Positions 10,883-22,287 of a stretch of DNA of 64,000 bases are shown here, piece by piece (within the stretch, counting starts at the first letter, position 1; every line of letters starts with the position of its first letter). This DNA comes from Zygnema cylindricum (lineage: Eukaryota > Streptophyta > Zygnematophyceae > Zygnematales > Zygnemataceae), in the NCBI GenBank assembly GCA_037447655.1, contig JBBHKE010000421.1, positions 21,536 through 85,535 on the forward strand. The letters run 5' to 3'. Position numbers and translations under genes: made by a program. Under the pieces are notes generated by a model. That model was not told the origin of the DNA. It ran no database searches and saw only the letters and a list, made by a program, of their open reading frames with translations.

Positions 10883-13800
10883 CTCCCCTTATTTTCTAAT
10901 CTATCTTTTGCTTCAGTCCACACTTCGCCCTACAAAATACTAATTTGGGAGAAGGCACCGGTTTGGTTATCATATTTGCCACCATCTCCCCATCGGGTCT
11001 ATATTCCAAAATAATGATTTTATTCTCAACTTTCTCTCTAACAAAGCTTAATCTGATATCGATGTGCTTTGCTTTAAAGTGATACTTTGAATTTGCTTCA
11101 ATAACAATTACAGCTTGATTAACACAAAATATTTTTTGCACTCCATTCTTTATATAACCAAGTTCTAAAGCAATGATTCCACCTACGTTAATTCTTTCAC
11201 AGTTGAATAAGAGGTCATATACTCAGCCTCCGTGGTGGATTGAGCTATCACTTTTTGTTGCTTGCAGCTCCAACAGAAAGCCCCTTTCCCAACATACAAC
11301 ACATACTTAGATGTACACCTCCTTATTGGAGCATCCCCATAACTGGCATCTTTCCAAGTGGTGACATCAGTATTACCCTTCCCCAAATGCAACCACAAAT
11401 CTCTCGTTCCTATCAAGTAACGCATTACCCACTTGGGTGCTTCTCAATATTTCTTAATAGGATCATTCAAACACCCACTTAATATTCCTACAAGAGCCGC
11501 TATATTGGGCTAGGTACGGTTCATAAAATAGATCAAGCTACCGACAACTTGTTTGTACGCAATATTTCACATAAACTTTCTTTCCTCAGGTCCTAACTGA
11601 TCATCTAAGACCAAAACTCCCACTTTAAAATTCCCCTCATTTCCCTTATTTAAATACATTCGAGTCATACAACTATTTGCTTTATCCATTTGAATTTTTT
11701 CAAGCATGTTTCGGATTGCCTTTTTTGAGTTAGTCTTATTATTTTCTTCTCTCTATCCCTCTCCATCTGAATTCCCAAAATATATTTTGCTTCCCTTAAA
11801 TTCTTGATTTCAAGTCTAATCTTTAGATCCCTTTTCAATCTATTAAATTTCTCCATTGATTTACTTAAAAAAAGCAAATCATCAACATAGATTGCAATGA
11901 AAATTATACCTTCTTCAACCTCAAATAGATAGATGTAATTATCCGAGCTGATTTGGACATATCCGAAATTTGTCAAAAACTCGTCCAGTTTTTTATTCCA
12001 TTGGCGCGAAGCTTGCTTCAATCCATAAAGGGACTTTATCGATCTGCACACCTTGCTTTCTTCTCCTTTTTCTACAAACCCTTCCGGATGTAGCATGAAG
12101 ATCTCTTCTTCGAATTCTCCGTGAAAAAAAGTTGTTTTGATGTCCATCTAGTGCACTTCCATGTCTTCCGTTGCCGCCAAGCTAAGTAGAATTCGGATTG
12201 AGGGAAATCTAACAACCGGAGCGAAGGTCTCCTCATAATCGATTCCTTCCTTTTGCGTGAACCCTTTGGCCACTAATCTTGCTTTGTACAACTTGATAGT
12301 GTTTTCTGGATTGAGTTTTAGCTAGAATACCCACTTATTGAGTTTTAGCTTGAATACCCACTTGCATCCAATCGGTTTTCTGTTCGGTGGGCAGTCCACC
12401 AGCTCCCATGTATTTCCTTCCATAATGGAAGCCATTTCATCATTAATAGTTGTTATCCTTCTACTCTTTTCCGGACTATTAATCGCTTCCGAATAAATTT
12501 GAGGTTCAGACAACCACTTAGTTACCCTATTATTGACTTCTCTCTCTTGAAGTCTCTTGGTACTTCTTTTTCCTCGTTCAAAATATGATGTTGAAATAGA
12601 GGGTAGTCTTAGAATTCTCCGAATAGTTTCATCTCCTCCCCTATCCATGGAGTCCATCTCGGGTCTTTCATTCTCCTCTTCCTTTGGATGGACTAGTGAT
12701 TGTGACTCCAAAAATGAGTCACCCGGTTAGAGCTTTCCATGCATGTGCAACGTCCGGTTGAACCGAAGTTGTGTTAAAAGAATCCGAATCTAACTCATTT
12801 TCGGAGTCAATTCTAATTTTGACCTGTTTAGTGTACTTAAAGGGATCTATTGACTTTCTTTCATCCATAAATACCATGTGTTTAACTAGGATGATATCTT
12901 CTTTCCCAAGATCATAAACTCTATATCCCTTTACATTTTTATCATATCTAAGTAAGTACCCTGACTTTCCTCTTGCATCTAACTTCCGATCAGATTTTTC
13001 TGCACTTAGACTAAAAACTTGACTTTTGAACACTTTTAAGTGTGAGATATCCGGTTTTCTCCCGGTCCATCTTTCATAGGGTGTTTGATCTTTCACTGCC
13101 GAGGTGAGGACTTTATTTTTAAGATAATTAGCTCAGCTCATAGCTTCTACCCAAAATGGTTTTCTTATCTTTTTATTATCATAACATGCTACGGGCACTA
13201 TCACTTGTTGGTTTGAAAAGTTAGTTTCGTGCGTGCGTGTCGTTTCGTGCGTACATAACGTTTCGTAACCGATTCTAATGCTATCTTGATTAACTGTGGA
13301 GGTTTGAATGGATTTGCGAATTGGGGGAGTAATGGTACTAATTGTACTAGAATTTACGATATTGGATTTCAAGTGACGCAAAGAAACATAGGCGAAAGTA
13401 CGGTTTGCGTAAAGGGAAATGGACGGCGGATCGCGAAGCGATCCGACGTTCAATAATCGACGAGGTTGGAATTGTACGTCGCACGTACAAAACGTAATGA
13501 GAGGTGCGACATTTGATAGATTCATTACGCCGCCGAAGCTACGGACGACGGCGCCGTCAGTTTGGTGATTTTGGTGAGGGACGCGAAATAGCGTCCATCA
13601 CATGATATTTATTTTGGACGGCCCAGATTCGTTTGATGAAATTTGTAAGGTTTGTAAATATTTACAACAATGTTTTGTCCTATGTGTATTAATTATTAGT
13701 GTAGATCTATTCATTTTGACATATCACGAAGTATTCGGGTATACTCAAATTAATAGAGGTAGTTGATAGATTACGTACGGCTGGTATGCCTCCGTGCAGT

Positions 13801-15526
13801 CAGTAGTGAGCTCTAGTGTATATTTGTAGGACTTGGTCATTTTTGGACTCAGGAACTTTTTGGACAAAAACTGTTTTTGCTATTTTTTGGTAATTTTCAA
13901 CTGAGGATTGCTCTTAGGTGTATATGAAGAATTATCTGAAATTTTGCATGTGTGTTCCTATTTGTATTGGCAATATTGTGACAAATTTTCATACCTATTT
14001 TACGTCTGATTTTCTTGGGACTTCATTGTGAAGTTGGTCAGATTTATCAAAGTTCTGGCAAACCGTTTTTCTGCAACTTTGAGTGAGTGGTGTGATAACT
14101 CTGTTTTGTATTTTTATTTGATATTTTGTGGAAATACTAAGTGGCCTAGAAAATATATGTTTCTGAAGTTTCTGCCTGTTTTGGTTATTCTGTATAATTC
14201 TGAGTGGACTCAAAGTAGGCTGTTTTTGGGGTAGTCTATGGTGCTTCCGAGGGTTAATCCATGGCTGAAAATGGCTATGGACAACATCACTTAATGTCCG
14301 ATTTAATCTCTCGGCTACACCGTTTTGGTCTAGATTCTTTGTGACAGTCTTTTGGTGTTGATCCCTATCCTCTTTCAAAAAATCCTCAAACTGATTAGAA
14401 GTGTATTCCCCCCCATTATCACTCTTCACTCTCTTTATAACTATCTCATGGAGCTTCTCACACCATGCTTTATACTCTTTAAAATAAACCGGTGCTTCAG
14501 ATTTATTTTTCAAAAAATAGACTCTAGAATATCTAGACTAGTCATCAGTAATAGTAAGCATAAATCTCTTCCCTCTAACTAATGGCACTTTGGCCAGTAT
14601 CCATATGTCAGTATGAACTAGATCTAAGAATTTTTCTCTTTTATAGGTTGCGGTTTTTGGGAAAGGTAATCTGTGGACCTTACCTTGAGCACATCCACTA
14701 CAGTCATCCAAGGTCTCATTATCCCCAAACTGTATTCCCTCAACCACTCCCATCTACTTCATTTCTTTTAGTCTATATAGATGCACATGCCCCAATCGTT
14801 TATGCCAAATCATTAAGAAACTTACACTTGCATAGTAAACTCTCGTCTTTCCATTACTCAAATTCAGCCTAAACATTCCTTTGCTACCCTTTTCAGCTGT
14901 GAAGTATAATTCATCCTCATAGCTAGCGACAAAGACTCCTTTCTTGGTGCTAATATGGAAACCCTTATCATCAAAAATTAACGTAGAGATTAAGATTTTA
15001 GATTTTTATTCAACTGTGGAATGAAAACGGCATCGGTGAAAGTGACTATGGATGTCTTACCTTGAACTAAAACTTTCAAATCCATTGATCCCACTAAACT
15101 AGTGGTTACTTCTCTCCCATCCCCATACTTTATCTCTAGAGTAGGGATCTTTCTCTTTTTAGGAAACATCTGTTTCTCTCTACACATATGCATAGAGGCA
15201 CTTGAATGAATAATCCTACCATTTTCGGGAGCTTCTTTCACTCCGCCGAAGGTACACTTCTGCTTTATTGGAATCTCGGGCTCAACTTTCATCTCTCACT
15301 CCTTGTTGAGGAAAAGTTCACCATCATCCTCATCGGAATCCTCTACCGTGACTTGTGTTGACACAAGTGCTTTTTTCTTTCCTCCGGCTGATCCACCAAT
15401 TTGTCACTCCTTAAGTCTCAGTTGTGTCAATCTAGTACACTCCGCCATGTAATGTCATGGCTTCTTACAAAACTGACAAAGCCCCTTTGGAGGCCTACAT
15501 CCGAATCCATCCGGTTTGCAATTCTG
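10883..15526 (-). pseudogene. gag-pol of copia element A (broken)
   Basis: Minus-strand order from the 5' side: the Gag zinc knuckle (CQFCKKP, near 15470-15500), protease region, GAG-pre-integrase (SGCAQGK near 14700), integrase core (SDNGGEY near 14420; QNGVAERLNRTL), integrase C-terminal region (12719-13096), linker, reverse transcriptase (AIYVDDLLFL near 11890) and RNase H (about 10900-11500, with DASYGD and STTEAEYM). Many stops and frameshifts separate these pieces. The integrase is interrupted by a solo LTR (13206-14286). The sense 5' end at 15526 abuts an LTR terminus, and the missing N-terminal gag continues at 24455-25183. Confidence 0.75.
13206..14286 (+). mobile_element. Solo LTR inserted in the integrase of element A
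   Basis: A 1081-bp block starts TGTTGGTTTG and ends GGACAACA. It is flanked by the 5-bp direct repeat TCACT (13201-13205 and 14287-14291). Removing it restores the integrase reading across the QNGVAERLNRTLSD region. It has no internal coding region. It does not match the lineage I LTRs, so it belongs to another family. Orientation is undetermined; plus is arbitrary. Confidence 0.75.
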
Positions 15527-16347
15527 TGGTCTTCATTGACCCACCGAATAGGCAGGCTATGTAGAGCCTCTAGGATAATTTATGCCCCTTCTCTTTTTCC
15601 AATGATTAAGTGCCGCCCTCGCACATAAGTATTCTGACTACCCTCACCATTGTGAGAACCCGACTCCCCTGAGCCAAATGTAAAAAGAATCACTAAACTT
15701 GCTCCCTTGAGCAGTAAGTTATGTCTGGTCAAAAATGACCTTTATCGTTACAAGCTCTCTTAAAGAGAGGTACCTAAATTTCAATAAGTCATAGTCTGCC
15801 TACTCACGGCCACCTACCACTAAACCCTAGTCCAATAGGAACACTATATAGTACAAGAAGGTACACTGGCCGATGTACTTATTGTACGGCCATTGTACGA
15901 CATGGCCTTCGGGGTGACGCCTGTCAAATCAAGAGCAATGGTTTCCCTCCCATCTTCTCCAGTATCGAATAATGTGGCGCCATGTGTTATCACGTGACGC
16001 TATCTCGAAAGGCCACCAAAAGCCCATTCCGGGTGGCGGCTGCAAAGACGACCGTTCTATCAAATATATTTACACGGTTTGGATTCGCGTCCGTGCATGA
16101 ATTGTTTCATATAGGCCTCGTCGTCAGTTTGGTGTGAATTAGCCGTTGCGTCAATGTCTATATAATTGTCAAACCTAGCGAGGTAAAGTTGCATTGACGA
16201 CTTAATGGTTAAGGCATCCGGCTAATGAATTCGTAGGTGGTAGGTTCAAATCAAACCTATGACTTTATTTTGGTAAAATGCCCTTTACTTCAATCTGCCA
16301 CTTTCTAAAGAAGGCGGCAGCCATGGCGTGTCTTTAATCCTCTCTCA
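15527..16347 (-). mobile_element. LTR shared by A and A2, first part (interrupted by B)
   Basis: A lineage I LTR in minus orientation. Its tail (TGCAATTCTGTGG in plus reading, with terminal hairpin) abuts gag of element A. Its head continues at 22225-22287 after the 5.9-kb insertion of element B. It contains the tRNA-like segment (16196-16260), the (CT) tract and the GTAC-rich palindromic block. Because A2's RNase H and purine tract follow its head, this is A2's 3' LTR. Confidence 0.7.
16196..16260 (+). other. tRNA-like segment inside LTR (antisense to element)
   Basis: The plus strand reads an A-box-like TTAATGGTTAAGGC and a B-box-like GGTTCAAATC spaced as in a tRNA gene. No full cloverleaf or closed acceptor stem is found, so this is a tRNA-derived motif and not a tRNA gene. 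The equivalent segment is present in the LTRs at 24253, 25379, 32152, 37557, 40660, 45081, 47505 and 54211. Confidence 0.5.
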
Positions 16348-16954
16348 TGGTGTTCTATGACCAGCGGTACAGGTGAAGCTGCAGCTTAGTTGTAGAAGTA
16401 GACATGATTATAACAGAAGCTTAACAAGAATCCTATCAAATACTAGTTTTACGCTCAATACAAAGTTTGACCTACAGATCCAAATTATACCAAATTAAGC
16501 AAACAACTAGATCAACATACACACTCTTAATTCCCAAAATTACAGCAGAATTGGTCTAGTAAACCATAAGATATGGAGTCATGAAGTTTCCCAAAAACTG
16601 TCCATTTAATTTCCGTATTCCCAAAACTGGAAACAAAAATATTTCTAAGTCCTAAACTTTATACATTGAGTAAGTATCTACTGCTCACCAACAAATCAAA
16701 TGCTAACACCTGAATTGTAGTACTCTACTTCGACAGAACAAAGTACCTAAACTGTACGTCACTGTACTCAAGGTAATTCCAAAACCCAATTTGCAACTAG
16801 TCGTACCAGCAGAAGTACAATACACTCTATTGTCCTTTTGCTACTGTAACACTATTAAAGGTAGATATTACATCTGACTTAGACCAAAAATATTCGAAGT
16901 CCTAATCCTCTCCTCATAGCTCTATCTATTGAGGATAAAGTTTTAAAACGAACA
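16348..16954 (-). mobile_element. 3' LTR of element B
   Basis: Clearly homologous to 21231-22224 over its two ends, but 607 bp instead of 994 bp. The difference is one block of about 390 bp (about 21690-22080 in the other LTR) that is missing here, between CAACTAG and AGTACAATAC. Confidence 0.8.
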
Positions 16955-19900
16955 CTCTCCTAAAAATTTAGACTCCGTTATTCACATAGCCCAATAGACT
17001 CTTTGCAAAACTGTAATTTTGGTGCAGGTAGAGCTTTAGTTAGCATGTTTGCAACCATCTATTTATCATGCAAATACCATAATTTAAAGACCTTTGCAAG
17101 CACCTTTTCTTGGAAAAGATACAACCTAATATCCATGTGCTTACTCTTAAAATGGTGGCTGGGATTGGAGGCGATGGCAATGGCTGCCTAGTTGTCACAC
17201 CCGATGATTTGAGGTTAGGTCTACATGTACCCAAGTTTTTGCAAGAGTGCCTCTACCCATTGGTGTTCTTTGAGGGCAAAACTTGTTGCCATATATTCTG
17301 ATTCCATAGTTAACTAAGTGGTAACCTTCTGAAGTTTACTGCTCTAGCAACAAGTGTCGTTTCCAATCTGAAGAACAAATTCGGTTGTTGATTTTCTGCT
17401 AGGCATGTCGCCGTAGCTAGCATCGCTATAAGTCTGCAATTTCACTTCTCCTCCTCTTAGAACAAGTTTGAGGTTTCGAGTTCCTGCCAAGTATCTCAAA
17501 ACCCTATTTGCAATCCTCTTTGCAGCTTCCCATTCTCGTTTCTTCAGGTTGTGCAAGCTTCTACTTTGAGCACCAACAACAACGGGTTCTCCAAGCTTCT
17601 ACTTAGAGAACCAACAGCAGCTCCAATATCAGGCCTCGTGTAATTCAAAAAATATATGAGGCTACCAACTACCTGCTTGTATGGTTTAGAAGCCATAAAC
17701 TCCTGCTCCCTTGACTCTAGACTCTCACTGACTATAATACCATACCCGAGTCAGATCATCTCCCTCTAACTTCTAGCTGAACTCCATAGGAGTAACACAC
17801 CTTTTCACTTCCTTCATTTCGATTTTTTTCAACATAATTCCTATAGCCTATAACCTTTTTCTGAGTCAGCATGATATGTTTTCTGTTTATATCTCTCTCT
17901 ACTTTTATCCCAAAGATATTCTTGGCGTCACCAAGATCCTTTATCTCAAATCTTGATTTTAAAGCTTCCTTAATGCGGTTTATTTCTCTTATTGGTTTGC
18001 CGAAAAGTAATAGATCATCTACATATACAACAATATAGAGTACTTTATCTTCACCTTGCAGAACATACACAGAGTGATTTAAACTAATCTTTTTAAAACC
18101 TAGCCCAGTCAGAAATTCAGTTTTAGGTTCCATTGTCTAGGAGCTTGTTTTAGCCCATAGAAGGATTTTAACAGTTTGCACACAAATTTCTCCCTTTCTT
18201 TCTCTTCATACATTTTTGGTTGCTGTATATAGATAGTTTTTTCTAGTTCTCCACGCAAAAAGGTAGTTTTGACATCCATCTAATGCACTTCCCTATTCTC
18301 AATTGCCGCTACTCTTAACAAAATTTTGATGGTTGGAAATCTTACAACTGGGGAGAAAGTCCCCTCAAAATCAATTCCTTCCTTCTGGTTGAACCCATTG
18401 GCCACTAGTCTGGCCTTATACATTTCAATGGTGCCATCCAGGTTCAACTTTACCTTCAACACCCATTTGTAGCCGATGGCTTTTCTGTTTGGAGGAAGAC
18501 CCACCAACTCCCACGTTTGAGCCTCTATAATAGACTTTATTTCATCATTTGGTGCCTCAATCCACTGATTTTTTTCCGATGATGAGAAGGCCTCCCGAAT
18601 GGTCTGAGGTTCCTCTGAGGCGGTAAAGAATGCAAAGTGCGGTCCTTCTTGCAGACAATTGCTAGATCTCCACCCCCCCGGAAATTCTGAGGCTGAGACG
18701 GATGGATATCTTGCGTTTCTTCTCTGTCTTGTAACCTGTTATATGTGTTCCGAAAGCGGTACAGCATGATCCGACCGATCCGTGAGAGGGACCCGAGGAT
18801 CTAAAGAAACATGCCCCACAAATGGAGGCTGAGGGACCTTGAAAATAAATTGTCTTCTATGTGTCGAAAAATAACATATTCATGTGATGGTTCTTCTTTA
18901 TGTCCATCTGTCATTTTGAAAAGGTCAGTTGATTCTCCTTCATCTTTTATAATTATGTTCTTGGATACAACTTATTTATGTTTATCAAGAGCATCACCCT
19001 ATATTTTTTTGATTTATCATCTTTTCCGATGAGAATACCCGGTAAACCTTTCGGTTCCATTTTCCAAGTATTTGGTGATGTGTTCAATATAAAATATTTA
19101 TTACGAAACACTTTAAAGTGACGGACTTGAGGTTTTCGTCTTGTCCAAAGATCAAAAGGTGTATTACTAGCTGACTTAGAACCAATCCTATTTTTAATAT
19201 AAACTGCACAATTAAAGGCCTCAACCCAGAATTTTAGATCTACAGCTTTATTTGATAGTTCTATTTAACCTCTCCGATACAACATTTTGTTGAGGTGTAT
19301 ATAAGAGTGTTAGCTGACGACTAATGACCTCATCCAGAAGAAGCTTTTCGAATTCTTTGGACATATACTCCCCTCGGTTGTCTGGTCTGAGCTCCAATAT
19401 CGGAGCACCATGTAATTTTTTTTCCCAAGTTTTGTAGTGTTTGAAGTGGCCAAACACTTCACTTTTCTCTTTCATGAAATATGCTTTAGTGAAACGTGAG
19501 AAATCATTAGTAAGTGTGAGCATAAAACTGACTCCCCCGTGGTATAAGAGGAGGGCCTAAAACATCAAAATGTATTAGCTGCAACACTTTTTTTGACCTG
19601 TGTTCCAACTCCTGAGGAAACAGTAACTTGTGAATTTTACCTAAGTAGCACCCATCACAAAGTTTAGATAGGTGATATGTGAGTGAAATACCTTCTATTT
19701 TGCCTGCGTTTACCATTTTTTTCATTCACATGTCCTAATCTCTTATGCCATAACTCATTTTTCAGACATAATACTTGAGTAGAGAACACCATTTTCCTTA
19801 GAGTCAACCATACCCAACCGGTACATTTTGCTTTCATCTCTAGTTCTTGTCACTGCTATCTTGCTTAGCTTGCCAACAAATTGCCTACCCCCTTTAAGGG

Positions 19901-20400
19901 TGACCTCAAACCTTTGCTCTCAACAAGTGAAGTAGAAAAAAGATTATTTTTATATTTAGGAATATAGAACACATTATAGAGTGTTCTCTCAACCAACTTT
20001 CCTCCTACATCTACCACCACAGAAACATCACCCTAAGCAGTTGTCTAGACACTCATTCCACAAGCATAATAGATATTCTTTGCAGGTGTAGACTTCAGAT
20101 TGGTAAAAATCGCCTTGTTCTAGCACATGTGGGCCAATGCCCTCGTGTCTATGATCCATCCTGCCTCCTTTGGGCCCTATTCTTTGCAGGTGTAGACTTC
20201 AGATTGGTAAAAATCGCCTTGTTCTAGCACATGTGGGCCAATGCCCTCGTGTCCATGATCCATCATGCCTCCTTTGAGCCCTCCGTTGCTACTGCGATTT
20301 CCAAATAGCTCTGATTCATCTTGCTCATTGAAGCTTAAAGACTCATCTTCCTGAGTTATAGAAGAAGAAAACAAAGAATGGTTTTGTAACTGATTTCCAG
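16955..20400 (-). pseudogene. pol of copia element B (broken)
   Basis: Minus-strand fragments in order: protease region (about 20075-20374, disturbed by a 104-bp duplication), GAG-pre-integrase (19507-19725, CDGC-x4-IHKL), integrase core (19248-19523, with QQN-x2-SERLNRTI), linker, reverse transcriptase (18280-18507 and 17756-18133; VVYVDDLLLF) and RNase H (17344-17556 and down to about 17040, with DASYGD, DNQAAIAIA and KHMDIRL). The SERLNRTI signature matches element C and differs from the AERLNRTL of lineage I. There are stops and frameshifts throughout. Confidence 0.75.
20075..20282 (-). repeat. 104-bp tandem duplication in B protease region
   Basis: Two nearly identical 104-bp units (20075-20178 and 20179-20282) both cover the protease motif, which reads as a degraded W-I-M-D-T-R-A (DSGA expected). 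The length is not a multiple of three, so the duplication shifts the frame. Confidence 0.85.
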
Positions 20401-21220
20401 AGAAGCCTTGGTTAAACTAACTTTGTTGCCAACCTGGCCTGTATAAACCTGTCTCATTTGCCATTTTCAGTTTAGGATAGTATCTACATCCATGACCACG
20501 TTTTGAACAATAAAAAGATGGTGTAGAACGTTGTCTATTTTGACTGTAGTTGAACTGTTTAAACTGACCCTAATTCTGATTAAACTGATTTCTTAGATGA
20601 TTAAATTGTTTCTTCACTGGTTTAATTGACCTCTCTAATCAAAGTTAGTGATAAAAGCCTCCTCTTGTTTTTCCCAATAAAGAACTCGTGGTGTAGCTTG
20701 TTCCTCTAAAATAATATTGATTGCTAACTGAAGTGTCCAGCTAGATTTATCATGCATTTTTTGTTGTATAGATGCATCTTTCATACAGCTTGGAAGACCT
20801 TTAGTGACCAAAGTAGCTTGCTAAAATTCAAGGAAAGTGCCACCAGCACAAGCATGTGCATCAATAAGAGCTCAAAAATTGTTAGTGTATTCAACCATAG
20901 ATCCCTCGAGGATTTATAGTCCCAGATTTTTCCTGCCAACAAAAGTTTCTTCGAACATTCGCCTTTTCGTAAGGCGCCTTGAGTGACTTCCAAATATCAA
21001 TTGCCTTTTTCATCTTGATTCGTAACAAAACAAAGTTCTCTGATAGACAGAGCTTGAGAGTGTTTGAAGCCTAAGAGTTTTTTTTCGCCCATGTCGGATC
21101 AGTTTCATCAAGTGATCCATCCAAAACATCTAGTAAACCTGCAGTTTCAAAGTATAACTCGACCATATCTGCCCAGTAAGCATACATTTGTCCATTGAAG
21201 ATAGGGATTCTTGAAGACAT
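20401..21220 (-). pseudogene. gag of copia element B (broken)
   Basis: Starts with ATG at 21220 (sense), ten bases after the LTR end. The N-terminus reads MSSRIPIFNG then a Y-x-YW motif, the copia Gag-type opening, followed by a stop after about 50 codons. Further Gag-like pieces follow at 20781-20993. A CX2C-type knuckle region near 20500 (sense YYCSKRG-like) is decayed. Confidence 0.6.
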
Positions 21221-21230
21221 GCCCAAAACC

Positions 21231-22224
21231 TGTTGTTATATAACCAGTGGTATAAGTGAAGCTGCAACAGTAGTTGTAGAAGTACACATGATTATAACAA
21301 AAGCTTAACAAGAATCCTATCAAATACCAGTTTTACACTGAACACAAAGTCAGACCCACAAGTCAAGATTATACCAAATTTATCATACAACTAGATCATT
21401 ATACACAATGTTGATCCCAAAATTACAGCACATTTGGTTTAGTAAACCATAAGATATGGAGTCTGCAAGTTTCCGAAAAACTACCCATTAGATTTCCATA
21501 TTCCCAAAACTGGATACAAAAATATTTCTAAGTCCTAAACTTTATACACAGAGTAAGTATCTATTGCTCACCAACAAATCAGATGCTAATACCTGGAACT
21601 GTAGTACTGTACTTTGACAGGACAACGTACCTAAACTCTACGTCACTCTACTCAAGGTAATTCCAAATCCCTATTTGCAACTAGCCGTAATCTAAATAGT
21701 GAAACACTATTTCATAATGCACTAAACTACAACTAAGTGTGTTTCAGATATTTACAAAATCAAAGCCGTACAACTAATGTTGTTGTCACTTAGTCATCAT
21801 TGGTCATGAAAGTCCATTCGATTGTTGTCTTGAAGTACGGAGCACGTGAGTATGTACAATGTGCTCCGTCAATTATGGTCCCCGCTCGAATCGTGTGCGT
21901 CCACTCGATTCGTATCAACGATGTATTCTTGCTTCTTTACATAACATTTTCCAAATGTGTGCTTTTGATTTCGTCGGTCAGATTTTGAGCATTTGCTCGT
22001 TCAATGGTTGACACGTGTGAGTAAGTGTCGGCGCCCTACCGAAATATTTGCACAATCCTTTTGTAACGACGCATGTTCTGTAGACGTACAATACACTCTA
22101 TTGTCTTTTTGTTACTGTAACACTATTAAAGGTAAGTATTACAACTGACTTAGACCAAACTATTCTAAGTCTTAATCCTCTCTTCACAGCTCTATCTACT
22201 GAGGATAAAGTTTTAAAACCAACA
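21231..22224 (-). mobile_element. 5' LTR of element B
   Basis: A 994-bp LTR, sense TGTTGGTTTTAAAAC to ATAACAACA. It includes the 390-bp segment absent from the 3' LTR. The next sense bases, GGTTTTGGGCATG, are in the PBS position and share 10 of 13 bases with the lineage I site. Confidence 0.75.
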
Positions 22225-22287
22225 TCTCTCTTTCTTTAGAGTCTCACTAAAATAGAGAAGTGAACTATTAATTACCTCTTTTCAACA
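22225..22287 (-). mobile_element. LTR shared by A and A2, second part
   Basis: The head of the LTR continued from 16347. It ends TTTTCAACA (sense TGTTGAAAAGAGG), directly followed by the sense purine tract of A2 (TTAAAGGGAG). Confidence 0.75.

Larger units (their letters stand above)
16348..22224 (-). mobile_element. Copia element B (lineage II), near full length
   Basis: A 5.9-kb minus-strand element with two LTRs (16348-16954 and 21231-22224), flanked by the near-identical 5-mers TCTCA and TCTCT. It lies inside a lineage I LTR whose halves (15527-16347 and 22225-22287) join correctly when B is removed. The sense LTR begins TGTTCG/TGTTGG and ends CAACA/CACCA. A sense purine tract TAGGAGAG precedes the 3' LTR. 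The gag ATG (sense 21220) lies just after GGTTTTGGGC, which abuts the LTR. Confidence 0.8.

Noticed and set aside
16196-16260. A functional tRNA gene in the LTR
   Set aside because: A- and B-box-like motifs are present, but the acceptor stem does not close and the copies vary at anticodon-arm positions. Kept as a tRNA-like segment only.
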